Part shown: in pieces, positions 24,803 through 32,944 of the stretch
Layout: the number at the start of each line of letters is the position of its first letter
Numbering within the stretch: the stretch's first letter is position 1
Source of the DNA: a virus
IMG/VR virus record: IMGVR_UViG_3300023273_000521
Span: 1 to 56,627 of that record
Strand: one strand, 5' to 3'
DNA length: 56,627 nucleotides
The notes under the pieces: generated by a model
Seen by the model: the letters and a program-made list of their open reading frames with translations, nothing else
Told to the model about the DNA's origin: nothing
Databases searched by the model: none
Translations under genes and position numbers: made by a program

Positions 24803-25429
24803 ATGACAACTACAAAATCATATAGTAGGCAACCAACGGCACAAGATTATGCCAGCCCCACACAGTTTAAATTTAACATACTTAAATTACCAAAAGTAGA
24901 ATATTTTTGTACAGCAGTAAATATACCAGGTATAACACTTGGTGGTAATATTACACAGCAGACACCTTTTAAAGATTTACCTTTGCCTGGTGATAAATTA
25001 ACTTATGAAGCTTTAAATATGACATTTTTAGTTGATGAAAATTTAGAAAACTTCCAAGAAATACACGGTTGGTTAGTCGGTTTAGGTTTTCCACGTGACT
25101 ATTCAGAATTTAGAGGTTTGGTTTCAGCTGGTGATGATAGATTTCCAGCCAAAAATCAGTCTATCAGTACAGAACCAGGTAAAGTAAAATATGGTTCACC
25201 TAATGTTGGTGGTACATATTCAGACGCCACACTTACTGTATTAACAAGTAAAAATAATCCTCAATTAGAAGTAAGATTTAGAAATGTGTTTCCTACTTCA
25301 TTGACAGGACTAGACTACAATCAACAAGCAACAGATGTTGAATATTTGACGGCAACTGTTAACTTTAATTATGAAATATATGACTTTGCTACTGTAGGTT
25401 CATCTACAACTAGCGTTACAACATCATAA
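24803..25429 (+). CDS. Second tail-tube-like protein (gp19 fold)
   Basis: This 208-residue protein has the same opening layout as gp19: PTQFKFNILKLPKVEYFCTAVNIPGITLGG compared with ANQFKVIMPFPG...LAFLCQGTSIPAMTV. It continues with LPLPGDKLTYEALNMTFLVDENLENFQEIHGWLVGLGFPRD, a tube-protein-like pattern. It could be a tube initiator or baseplate-tube connector (role of gp48/gp54), or a tail terminator. It is separated from the tail operon and driven by its own late promoter. The fold call is fair; the exact role is unknown. Confidence 0.65.
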   Translation: MTTTKSYSRQPTAQDYASPTQFKFNILKLPKVEYFCTAVNIPGITLGGNITQQTPFKDLPLPGDKLTYEALNMTFLVDENLENFQEIHGWLVGLGFPRDYSEFRGLVSAGDDRFPAKNQSISTEPGKVKYGSPNVGGTYSDATLTVLTSKNNPQLEVRFRNVFPTSLTGLDYNQQATDVEYLTATVNFNYEIYDFATVGSSTTSVTTS

Positions 25430-25433
25430 AAAC

Positions 25434-25462
25434 TTTACTTTTAAAAGCTTTTGTGATAAAAT
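25434..25462 (+). promoter_or_regulatory. Sigma70-type promoter before uvsY
   Basis: TTTACT (25434-25439), 17 nt, TAAAAT (25457-25462), preceded by TGTGA as in several other promoters here. The uvsY ATG follows 10 nt after the -10 element. Confidence 0.6.
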
Positions 25463-25471
25463 GGAGATATT

Positions 25472-25900
25472 ATGGATTTAGAAAAACTACAAGAACAGGC
25501 CGATAAAGACCTAAAAATTAATGATACAGAACTAGATTTAGAATCATTAAAGACACCTCAATTACACAATCAATATATAAAACACTTAACAAAGTATAAG
25601 TTAATGTTGAGTCGTGCTGAAACTGAATATAATATTATGAAAAAGGAAAAGTGGGAATATTATACAGGAAAGGCAGACGCTTCTGTATATGCCGAAAAAC
25701 CTTTTGATTTAAAAATATTAAGAACAGATATAGACAAATATTTAGATTCAGATATTGATTTACAAAAACAAAAACAAAAAGTTGACTATTTAAACACTAC
25801 AGTTGATTTTTTAGATAGAACAATTAGACAAATAGGTAATAGAGGTTTTACTATTAAAAACGCCATAGACTGGAGAAAGTTTACAAGTGGTGCTATTTAA
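25472..25900 (+). CDS. uvsY: Recombination mediator UvsY
   Basis: This 142-residue protein (T4 UvsY: 137) is helical and charged. It has the UvsY pattern LHNQYIKHLTKYKLMLSRAETEYNIMKKEKWEYYTGKAD near the N-terminus, where the basic segment binds ssDNA, and ends with VDFLDRTIRQIGNRGFTIKNAIDWRKFTSG. UvsY loads UvsX onto gp32-covered ssDNA. UvsX is encoded at 52209. Here uvsY heads a short run with an oxygenase and uvsW, as in marine T4-like phages. Confidence 0.92.
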   Translation: MDLEKLQEQADKDLKINDTELDLESLKTPQLHNQYIKHLTKYKLMLSRAETEYNIMKKEKWEYYTGKADASVYAEKPFDLKILRTDIDKYLDSDIDLQKQKQKVDYLNTTVDFLDRTIRQIGNRGFTIKNAIDWRKFTSGAI

Positions 25901-25902
25901 CA

Positions 25903-26457
25903 ATGTTTTTAAATACTTCTCATTATATAAAAGAACTAGCCTTTTCACAATCTTTTTGTGATAATATAATAAAAGTAGGCCAAAATAAGAAACTAGAAAA
26001 AGCAAAAATAACTAGCGGTAATCAATCAAATAGAAATTCTAAAATTTCATTTATTAAAGATAGAAATATAGAAACAGAAATAACTAAAGTAATAAATGAA
26101 GCAAATGAGAAATCTGGTTGGAACTTTTTATTAAGAGAGTTTGAACCATTACAATATACAGTTTATAATAAAAATGATTTTTATGATTGGCATATAGATA
26201 GTCGTTTAAAACCATATGATAATGGTTTAATTAGAAAGTTAAGTTTTACTATTTGTTTAAATGATGATTATGATGGTGGTTTATTTGAACTATGTTCTCC
26301 ACACCCTATCAATGAAAAGAATATAATAACATCACACTTTTTAAAAAAAGGTTCAATAATAATTTTTCCCTCACATATCTGGCACAAAGTACACAAAGTA
26401 ACATCCGGTGTTAGAAAAACTTTAGTTGGCTGGATAGTAGGAAAACCATTTGTATAA
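25903..26457 (+). CDS. 2-oxoglutarate-Fe(II) dioxygenase
   Basis: This 184-residue protein has the double-stranded beta-helix motif set: iron ligands HxD in YDWHIDSRLKP, then LSFTICLNDDYDGGLFEL, the distal His in IIFPSHIWHKVHKVTSG, and the 2OG-binding Arg just after (GVRKTLVGW). These are typical of the prolyl-4-hydroxylase/PiuC group that is frequent in marine T4-like phages. It could hydroxylate a protein or demethylate a nucleic acid; the substrate is unknown. It is coupled to uvsW by a TAATG overlap. Confidence 0.88.
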   Translation: MFLNTSHYIKELAFSQSFCDNIIKVGQNKKLEKAKITSGNQSNRNSKISFIKDRNIETEITKVINEANEKSGWNFLLREFEPLQYTVYNKNDFYDWHIDSRLKPYDNGLIRKLSFTICLNDDYDGGLFELCSPHPINEKNIITSHFLKKGSIIIFPSHIWHKVHKVTSGVRKTLVGWIVGKPFV

Positions 26458-27938
26458 TGACTACAACAAGATATTTAATTATAGATAAAAAAGATGAAGT
26501 CTATTTAAAGATAGAGGCAGACGCCGATATTCGTAGAGAACTTGGTGAATACTTTACATTTGAAGTGCCTGGTTATAAGTTTATGCCCCAATATCGCAAT
26601 AGGGTATGGGACGGAAAAATAAGATTATTCAGTTATGCCACAGGTCAAATATATGCTGGCCTTTATCCTTATATTGTAAATTGGTGTAAAAATAATAATG
26701 TACAAGTTGTAGATGGTACTAAAATAAAAGACACCAATGTAGAAGATAAAAAAATAGATCAGTTTATAAAGGCACTTAAAATACCAAAAATAGAAGTAAG
26801 AGATTATCAAAAAGAGGCATTTGTTCACGCCGTTAAAAAAAATAGATGTTTACTACTATCTCCAACTGCCTCTGGTAAATCTCTTATTATATACTTAATA
26901 TTAATATTTAACTTATTAAGATTAAAAGATACAAAACAAGATAAGATACTTATTATTGTGCCAACAACATCACTAGTAGAACAGTTATTTAAAGACTTTA
27001 AAGATTATGGTTATAATAGTGAAAGAAATGTACATAGAATCTATTCAGGCCACGAAAAAGAAACAAACAAAAGAGTTATTATTACCACTTGGCAATCGGT
27101 ATATAATATGCCTAAAAAATGGTTTTCAGATGTAGGTACTGTAATCGGTGATGAGGCACATTTATTTAAGGCCGTTTCTTTAACAAAGATTATGACCAAA
27201 CTAACAAAATGTAAATATAGAATTGGTCTTACAGGTACTTTAGATGGTACAAAAACTCATAAACTTGTATTAGAAGGCCTTTTTGGTACTGTAAATAAAG
27301 TTGTATCTACAAGTGAATTACAAGAAAAAAAACAGTTAGCTGATTTAAAAATATTTTGTTTAATACTACAACACGATAAAGACGCTAGACATTTTTTAAA
27401 AGATAAAACATATCAGGAAGAAATGGATTATTTGGTTTCTAACGAAAAAAGAAATAAATATATAAGGAATCTTTGTCTTTCTTTACAAGGCAATTCTTTA
27501 TGCTTATTTCAATACGTTGAAAAACACGGTGAGATTCTTAAACAACTAATCGAAGATAAAGCACAAGATAGAAAAGTGTTTTATGTACACGGAGGTGTAG
27601 ATGCTGATGTTAGAGAAGATATTAGAGCTATTACGGAGAAGTCCGATAACGCTATCATTATTGCTAGTTATGGTGTCTTTTCCACTGGGGTTAATATTAG
27701 GAATCTTCACAACATTGTTTTCAGTTCCCCTAGCAAATCTCGTATTAGAAATTTACAATCTATTGGTCGTGGCCTTAGGTTAAAGGATAATAATTCATCC
27801 GCTACTTTATATGATATTGCTGATGATTTAACTTACAACGAAAAGGAGAATTACACTTTAGCTCATTTTAGAGAAAGGATAAATATTTACAATGAAGAAG
27901 ATTTTAATTATGAAATCCATAACGTGGAGTTAAAGTAA
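26457..27938 (+). CDS. uvsW: UvsW DNA/RNA helicase
   Basis: This 493-residue SF2 helicase (T4: 502) has Walker A SPTASGKSLI, motif II GDEAHLF, motif III LTGTLDGT, and motifs V/VI VFSTGVNIRNLHN and QSIGRGLRL. The N-terminus (YFTFEVPGYKFMPQYRNRVWDGKIRLF) is the UvsW-specific DNA-binding domain. It branch-migrates recombination intermediates and unwinds R-loops, which switches off origin replication late in infection. Confidence 0.95.
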   Translation: MTTTRYLIIDKKDEVYLKIEADADIRRELGEYFTFEVPGYKFMPQYRNRVWDGKIRLFSYATGQIYAGLYPYIVNWCKNNNVQVVDGTKIKDTNVEDKKIDQFIKALKIPKIEVRDYQKEAFVHAVKKNRCLLLSPTASGKSLIIYLILIFNLLRLKDTKQDKILIIVPTTSLVEQLFKDFKDYGYNSERNVHRIYSGHEKETNKRVIITTWQSVYNMPKKWFSDVGTVIGDEAHLFKAVSLTKIMTKLTKCKYRIGLTGTLDGTKTHKLVLEGLFGTVNKVVSTSELQEKKQLADLKIFCLILQHDKDARHFLKDKTYQEEMDYLVSNEKRNKYIRNLCLSLQGNSLCLFQYVEKHGEILKQLIEDKAQDRKVFYVHGGVDADVREDIRAITEKSDNAIIIASYGVFSTGVNIRNLHNIVFSSPSKSRIRNLQSIGRGLRLKDNNSSATLYDIADDLTYNEKENYTLAHFRERINIYNEEDFNYEIHNVELK

Positions 27939-27939
27939 G

Positions 27940-28374
27940 ATGCATCAACCAGCAGTAACAGTAAAAGTTATTAAACTTGATAATGGTGACGATATTGTTT
28001 GTGCTTTTCCTAAAGATCAATTAGATGAAAAGACAGGCCTTATCAGATTAGTAAAACCATTATTAATTAAATATGTACCTCAATTAACACCACAAGGTTT
28101 CAAAGATTATGTGGCTCTTATTAAATGGGCGGCCTACACTAATGATGAAATAATAACTATACCTATTAAAAAGATTTTGACAATTACAAATGCCACTTCC
28201 GAAATGTCTAAAACTTTTGAACATATGTCAAACGATTATCAAAAACTTGAAGCTCCAAGAAAAGATAATGATTATAAAAGAACTATGTTTAATAAAGAAG
28301 ATAATGATAAAGTAAATGAAATATTTGATGAGTTTAGTGATTTAGATGATGATGGTGGAGGAACACTCCATTAA
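27940..28374 (+). CDS. Small protein with LSm/Sm-like beta domain
   Basis: This 144-residue protein starts with VTVKVIKLDNGDDIVCAFPKDQ, followed by a strand set (LIRLVKPLLIKYVPQ; FKDYVALIKWAAYTNDEIITIPIKKILTITN). That order resembles an Sm-like barrel. The C-terminus is disordered and acidic, ending DEFSDLDDDGGGTLH. A related N-terminal pattern is found in the protein at 46726. It could bind RNA or a protein partner. It lies 1 nt after uvsW and so is probably in the same operon. The fold is inference. Confidence 0.55.
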   Translation: MHQPAVTVKVIKLDNGDDIVCAFPKDQLDEKTGLIRLVKPLLIKYVPQLTPQGFKDYVALIKWAAYTNDEIITIPIKKILTITNATSEMSKTFEHMSNDYQKLEAPRKDNDYKRTMFNKEDNDKVNEIFDEFSDLDDDGGGTLH

Positions 28375-28444
28375 CCTGGAGTATCCAGCATATCATCCGC
28401 TACACGCTTATTATATACAAATTTTTATAAAAGTCAATGCTCAT

Positions 28445-28633
28445 ATGAAAAAAAGTGAATGGATAATAAGAGTTACTTATAATAGTGATAATTGGAAAAA
28501 ATATTGTGAACTTACTTATCCTTTCAAAGGCACTCCTAAACAATTAGAAAATAGAATTTGGAAACACTATAATAAAAACTATGAAGACTATGGTAAGGCA
28601 GAAGCCGTTACTGTAGAATTAATCAAAGATTGA
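28445..28633 (+). CDS. Small unknown protein before gp55
   Basis: The start at 28445 gives a 62-residue protein (MKKSEWIIRVTYNSDNWKKY..., ending AVTVELIKD). A longer frame from 28346 overlaps the previous gene and has an unlikely composition upstream. The protein has a WxxxY-rich N-terminal half and the segment FKGTPKQLENRIWKHY. No family is recognised. There is no obvious promoter of its own; a CTGGA-GTA-TCCAG hairpin lies just after the stop of the previous gene. Confidence 0.55.
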   Translation: MKKSEWIIRVTYNSDNWKKYCELTYPFKGTPKQLENRIWKHYNKNYEDYGKAEAVTVELIKD

Positions 28634-28645
28634 TTCATAATAACA

Positions 28646-28674
28646 TTGACATTTTAAACAATTTATAGTATATT
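28646..28674 (+). promoter_or_regulatory. Sigma70 promoter of gp55, leaderless arrangement
   Basis: TTGACA (28646-28651), 17-nt spacer, TATATT (28669-28674). The gp55 ATG begins 8 nt after the -10 hexamer, which is where transcription should start. No ribosome site lies between. Confidence 0.8.
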
Positions 28675-28681
28675 ATACATT

Positions 28682-29224
28682 ATGACTAGAACAAAAAAGA
28701 AAAGCGAACATTACGTTAATAATGCTGAATTTTTAGAAGCTATGAAAGCCTACAAGAAAGCTGTAAATAAATCTATAAGAGAAAAAAAAGAAAAACCACC
28801 AGTAACAGATTACATTGGTAGTTGTTTTTTAAAAATAGCAAATCACTTATCATACAGACCAAATTTTATTAATTATACTTTTAGAGATGATATGATTAGT
28901 GATGGTATTGAAAACTGTTTACAATACTTGGACAATTTTAATCCTGCCAAATCAAATAATCCATTTGCTTATTTTACTCAAATCATTTATTTTGCCTTTA
29001 TTAGAAGAATACAAAAAGAAAAGAAACAAGTAACAATAAAACAAAAGTTAATTATGGATAACAATTATGATGATGTGGCTTTACAACCAGGCGATGATGG
29101 TGAATTTAAAAATCAGTTTAAAGAATTTTTACAAAAGAATATGAGAATTGAAGAACCTACTAAAAAAGATAAACCAAAAACTAAAAAGAAAAAAAAGGTC
29201 GCATCAACTAAATTCTTTGCTTAA
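28682..29224 (+). CDS. gp55: Late transcription sigma factor gp55
   Basis: This 180-residue protein (T4: 185) is a minimal sigma factor. The middle contains a region-2-like helix set: FRDDMISDGIENCLQYLDNFNPAKSNNPFAYFTQIIYFAFIRRIQKEKKQ. Gp55 directs the host RNA polymerase to TATAAATA late promoters, eight perfect or near-perfect examples of which occur in this window, with the gp45 clamp as activator. It would be produced from a host-type promoter, probably as a leaderless mRNA, and is coupled to gp47 downstream. Confidence 0.92.
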   Translation: MTRTKKKSEHYVNNAEFLEAMKAYKKAVNKSIREKKEKPPVTDYIGSCFLKIANHLSYRPNFINYTFRDDMISDGIENCLQYLDNFNPAKSNNPFAYFTQIIYFAFIRRIQKEKKQVTIKQKLIMDNNYDDVALQPGDDGEFKNQFKEFLQKNMRIEEPTKKDKPKTKKKKKVASTKFFA

Positions 29225-29226
29225 TT

Positions 29227-30273
29227 ATGAAAATTGCTTTACTAAATGATACCCATTTTGGATGTAGAAATGACTCTCCAGCCTTTATAGAGTATCAAAA
29301 CAAATTTTATGATGAGATATTTTTTCCCTATCTTATAGAAAACAATATTAAAACACTTGTTCATTTAGGTGATGTGGTTGATAGAAGAAAGTTTATTAAT
29401 CACAATACAGCACATAATTTTAGAGTTAAGTTTTGGGATAGACTAGAAGACTTAAACATTGATACTCATATTATTATAGGTAACCACGATACTTATTATA
29501 AGAATACAAATGAAGTCAATGCTATGGAAAATTTAAATATAACATCACAAGCTTCAATCTATACAAGACCACGTGAAGTAGAATTTGATGGTACTAAAAT
29601 ACAGTTTCTTCCTTGGATATGTGATGATAATTATGAAGAATCAATACACGCCATAGATCACTCAAATGCTGATATATGTTTTGGTCATTTAGAGATAAAA
29701 GGATTTGAGATGCACGGTGGGCATATGAATGAACACGGCTTAGAAAGAAATCAATTTAGAAGATTTGAAAAAGTATTATCAGGCCATTTTCATAAAAAAT
29801 CAGATGATGGTCATATCTATTACCTAGGAACTCAATATCAAATTATGTGGTCAGATCACAACTGTCCAAAAGGCTTTCATATATTTGATACAAATACTAG
29901 AGAACTTGAAAGAGTAGAAAATCCAAATGTAATATTTAAAAAGTTTATATATGATGATACAAAATATGATTATACACACCAAAAACTTGATAATTATGAA
30001 AACTGTTTTGTCAAGTTATTTGTATCTCAAAAAACAAAAGAAGAAATGTATAGTAAACTAATTGAAAGATTTTATAATGATATTAATGTACACGAACTGG
30101 TAATTGTTGATGACCCTACAGATATTAAATCTACAGTAAGAGAAGACATACTAGAACAAGGTGAAGATACATTAACATTTTTAAGAAATTATATTGACCA
30201 AGTAGATACTGATTTAGATAAACATAAATTAAAAGAGTTTGCTAAAGAACTTTATGTAGAGGCTAGTGAGTGA
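29227..30273 (+). CDS. gp47: Recombination nuclease gp47 (Mre11/SbcD-type)
   Basis: This 348-residue protein (T4: 339) has the metallophosphoesterase motifs in order: LNDTHFG, LGDVVDRR, IGNHDTY, FGHLEIKG and LSGHFHKK. With gp46 it forms the ATP-dependent exonuclease that makes 3' ssDNA for UvsX. It starts 2 nt after gp55 and overlaps gp46 by 4 nt. Confidence 0.96.
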   Translation: MKIALLNDTHFGCRNDSPAFIEYQNKFYDEIFFPYLIENNIKTLVHLGDVVDRRKFINHNTAHNFRVKFWDRLEDLNIDTHIIIGNHDTYYKNTNEVNAMENLNITSQASIYTRPREVEFDGTKIQFLPWICDDNYEESIHAIDHSNADICFGHLEIKGFEMHGGHMNEHGLERNQFRRFEKVLSGHFHKKSDDGHIYYLGTQYQIMWSDHNCPKGFHIFDTNTRELERVENPNVIFKKFIYDDTKYDYTHQKLDNYENCFVKLFVSQKTKEEMYSKLIERFYNDINVHELVIVDDPTDIKSTVREDILEQGEDTLTFLRNYIDQVDTDLDKHKLKEFAKELYVEASE

Positions 30274-31985
30274 TAACTTTTAAAAAGATAAGATATAAAA
30301 ACTTTCTATCAACTGGTAATACACCAATAGAAATAAATCTAAACAAATCAAACACCACTTTGATTGTAGGTAGTAATGGATCTGGTAAATCAACTTTATT
30401 AGACGCCTTATGTTTTGTATTATTTAATAAACCATTTAGAATTATTAAAAAAGAACAAATGGTCAATACAGTAAATCAAGGCGATTGTGAAATAGTTGTA
30501 GAGTTTGATGTGGGTACAAAAAAATATAAGATTATAAGAGGCATCAAACCAAACATATTTGAAATTTACCAAGACGGCCAGTTGTTAAACCAAGACGCCT
30601 CTAATATTGACTATCAAAAATATTTAGAAAACAATATAATGAGATTAAACTATAGATCATTTTTACAAGTTGTATTGTTAGGTTCATCATCTTACGAGCC
30701 ATTTATGAAAATGAAACCAAGGTATAGACGAGAGGTGGTAGAAGAAATATTAGACATAAGAGTATTTGGACTTATGGATTTAATATTAAGACCTCAACAA
30801 TCAGAATTAACTAGAAACGTAACAGAATTACGCCATAAATGTGATCTTATAGAATCCAAGTATGAAACAGAATTAAAACACTACAAAGCGCTCTCCGACC
30901 TTAACCTGAACGACCTGGATGGTAAAAGGAAGACATTAGAGAAGAATGGTGAGGTTAGTTATCAATACCATAAAAAGATAGAAGAAATCAATATAGAACT
31001 AGAATCATATCAGGATAAAGTAAAATACAAAGACAAAGAACAGGCCAAGTTAAATAAACTATCTAAACTGGAGGCCAAAATAGAACAAAATCTATCTACA
31101 CATAAAAAGAATTTAGAGTTTTTTGAAGAAAATGATAATTGTCCTACTTGTACACAACCATTACAGGCTGAGTTTAGAGGTGAAAAGATTGCTTACGAAA
31201 AAGGTAAATTAGTTACTTTAAATGATGGTATGAAAAAATTAATGGAAGAAATATCCAGACAAGAAGAACTTATTACGGCTATGGAAAAAATGTCTAATAA
31301 GATGTATGAAATGAATGTAGAAGTGTCTAAACTACAAACATCAATTGAAGAATTAAATAAGTATTCAAATAATATACACGAAGAAATTAAATCTTTAGAA
31401 AACAAACAAACAGATGGTAAAGAAATAGAAAAACATTTAGAGCAATTAAAATCTGATTTGGAAAATACTAAAGTTGAAAGAGATAAAATTATAGAAAAAA
31501 AAGGTTATGTAGATATATTAAGAGAAATCTTAAATGATAAAGGCGCTAAATCTCAAATAATTAAAAAGTATGTACCAATTATGAATACTTTAATTAATCA
31601 GTATTTACAATCAATGGACTTTTTTATATCGTTTCATTTAGATGAAGAATTTAACGAAACAGTAAAAAGTAGATTTAGAGATACCTTTAACTATAATAAC
31701 TTTAGTGAGGGTGAAAAGATGAGAATTGATTTAGCCTTACTATTTACTTGGCGACAAATTGCTAAAATGAAAAATAGTGTCAATACAAACTTGTTGGTAT
31801 TAGATGAAATCTTTGATTCAAGTTTAGATGGTCAAGGAACAGATGACTTTTTTAAGATTATAAAAACTATGACAAAAGAAAACATTTTTATTATATCACA
31901 TAAAGGCGATATACTATTTGATAAGTTTACAGACATAGTTAAATTTGAGAAATATAAAAACTTTACAAGGCTACAACAAACATAG
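30270..31985 (+). CDS. gp46: Recombination nuclease subunit gp46 (Rad50/SbcC-type)
   Basis: The GTG start overlaps the gp47 stop (GTGA). The 571-residue SMC-like ATPase (T4: 560) has Walker A VGSNGSGKSTLLDAL, a coiled-coil middle, a zinc hook DNCPTCTQPL near residue 295, then a second coiled coil, the signature region FSEGEKMRIDLALLF and Walker B LLVLDEIFDSSLDGQG. All elements are intact. Confidence 0.96.
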   Translation: MITFKKIRYKNFLSTGNTPIEINLNKSNTTLIVGSNGSGKSTLLDALCFVLFNKPFRIIKKEQMVNTVNQGDCEIVVEFDVGTKKYKIIRGIKPNIFEIYQDGQLLNQDASNIDYQKYLENNIMRLNYRSFLQVVLLGSSSYEPFMKMKPRYRREVVEEILDIRVFGLMDLILRPQQSELTRNVTELRHKCDLIESKYETELKHYKALSDLNLNDLDGKRKTLEKNGEVSYQYHKKIEEINIELESYQDKVKYKDKEQAKLNKLSKLEAKIEQNLSTHKKNLEFFEENDNCPTCTQPLQAEFRGEKIAYEKGKLVTLNDGMKKLMEEISRQEELITAMEKMSNKMYEMNVEVSKLQTSIEELNKYSNNIHEEIKSLENKQTDGKEIEKHLEQLKSDLENTKVERDKIIEKKGYVDILREILNDKGAKSQIIKKYVPIMNTLINQYLQSMDFFISFHLDEEFNETVKSRFRDTFNYNNFSEGEKMRIDLALLFTWRQIAKMKNSVNTNLLVLDEIFDSSLDGQGTDDFFKIIKTMTKENIFIISHKGDILFDKFTDIVKFEKYKNFTRLQQT

Positions 31986-31993
31986 GAGATAAT

Positions 31994-32569
31994 ATGAAAG
32001 AATTGAAATTAATACCACCAACAGATCCAAGAGTACAAACGGCCATAGCACCTTTTCAGGAAGATATGTTAAAAGAAGAAGGATTTAAAGATAGAAAAGA
32101 ACTATCAGATATGATGTTTGACGCTATGAAAAAATATGGTGGTATAGGTCTATCTGCTAATCAAGTAGGTTTACCATTTAATATGTTTGTTATGGGTGGC
32201 CATTTACAAATAGAAAACGGTTTAAAAATGACTTGTTTTAATCCTATGATAATAACAAGTAGTGAGGAACAAGTAATGATGCAAGAAGGTTGTTTAACTT
32301 TTCCTTTTGTATTTTTACATATCAAAAGACCTCGTAAAGTTGTTGTAAAGTATGAAGATGAAAATGGTGATTTAAAAGAAGGCCATTTAGACGGTATGAT
32401 GAGTAGAGTATTCCAACACGAATACGACCATATGTTAGGTAGAACATTTACTGAACACGTATCTAAATTTAAATTAGATAGAGCTTATAAAAAGGCTGAA
32501 AAAATGATTGATACTTTAAAGAAAGATAAAGACGCCAGAATTATTGAAAAACCAATAAGTAAGGAGTAA
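31994..32569 (+). CDS. def: Peptide deformylase
   Basis: This 191-residue metalloenzyme has all three motifs: GIGLSANQVGLP (motif 1), EGCLTFPF (motif 2, Cys ligand) and QHEYDHMLGR (HExxH ligands). It removes the formyl group from new proteins. Marine T4-like phages often carry a deformylase, thought to support high late protein synthesis. It follows gp46 at 8 nt with AGGAG, so it belongs to the same operon. Confidence 0.95.
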   Translation: MKELKLIPPTDPRVQTAIAPFQEDMLKEEGFKDRKELSDMMFDAMKKYGGIGLSANQVGLPFNMFVMGGHLQIENGLKMTCFNPMIITSSEEQVMMQEGCLTFPFVFLHIKRPRKVVVKYEDENGDLKEGHLDGMMSRVFQHEYDHMLGRTFTEHVSKFKLDRAYKKAEKMIDTLKKDKDARIIEKPISKE

Positions 32570-32570
32570 T

Positions 32571-32741
32571 ATGCCAAAAGAACGACCAAAAATATATGAA
32601 AGAAATCCAATGACAGATGTTATTCGTTGGAGATATGTTGACGAATCACCAGATAAATTTGGATGGCCAAACTACGGAAGAATATTAAATGAGAAAAAGA
32701 AAAACGTACATACACGTAAACCAGCACGTAATAAGAAGTAA
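32571..32741 (+). CDS. Small unknown basic protein (56 aa)
   Basis: An ATG at 32571 preceded by AAGGAG starts a 56-codon frame (MPKERPKIYERNPMTDVIRW; C-terminus KPARNKK). It is basic and rich in aromatic residues (WRYVDESPDKFGWPNYGR). No family is recognised. It is tightly placed after the deformylase, and its 3' end overlaps the next small gene by 53 nt. Confidence 0.65.
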   Translation: MPKERPKIYERNPMTDVIRWRYVDESPDKFGWPNYGRILNEKKKNVHTRKPARNKK

Positions 32742-32925
32742 TAAGAAAAATGGAACAGATGATCCAGTTATTACGGTTAAGCAAGGTAGTAAGAATGTTT
32801 ATTGCCATAAAGTGGCTATTAACGGACCATCCGTTGTGGTTTATGGTGGTAATGATAAGCCTTTATTGTCTTGTGGTGCTCGTGTAGTAATTGAAACCGA
32901 AGCCAGCGTTGACATTTTAAAATAA
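32689..32925 (+). CDS. Small conserved phage protein (78 aa)
   Basis: This basic, beta-rich protein (IHVNQHVIRSNKKNGTDDPV; ITVKQGSKNVYCHKVAINGP) has a pattern I associate with short conserved proteins of T4-like marine phages. The start at 32689 is supported because HVNQHVIRSNKKNG, the characteristic part, lies near the N-terminus. Its start overlaps the preceding small gene in another frame. Function unknown; nucleic-acid binding is possible. Confidence 0.65.
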   Translation: MRKRKTYIHVNQHVIRSNKKNGTDDPVITVKQGSKNVYCHKVAINGPSVVVYGGNDKPLLSCGARVVIETEASVDILK

Positions 32926-32937
32926 TTGTGATATAGT
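32909..32937 (+). promoter_or_regulatory. Sigma70 promoter, leaderless arrangement
   Basis: TTGACA (32909-32914), 17 nt, TATAGT (32932-32937) with the extended TGA just before. The next ATG (32945) is 8 nt after the -10 element, with no ribosome site. Confidence 0.8.
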
Positions 32938-32944
32938 ATATATT

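Noticed and set aside
27601-27783. Hydrophobic plus-strand frame inside uvsW
   Set aside because: Out-of-frame reading of the helicase; no ribosome site.
28346-28444. Longer N-terminus for the small gene ending at 28633
   Set aside because: The extra part overlaps the previous gene and a hairpin. The start at 28445 gives a better protein.
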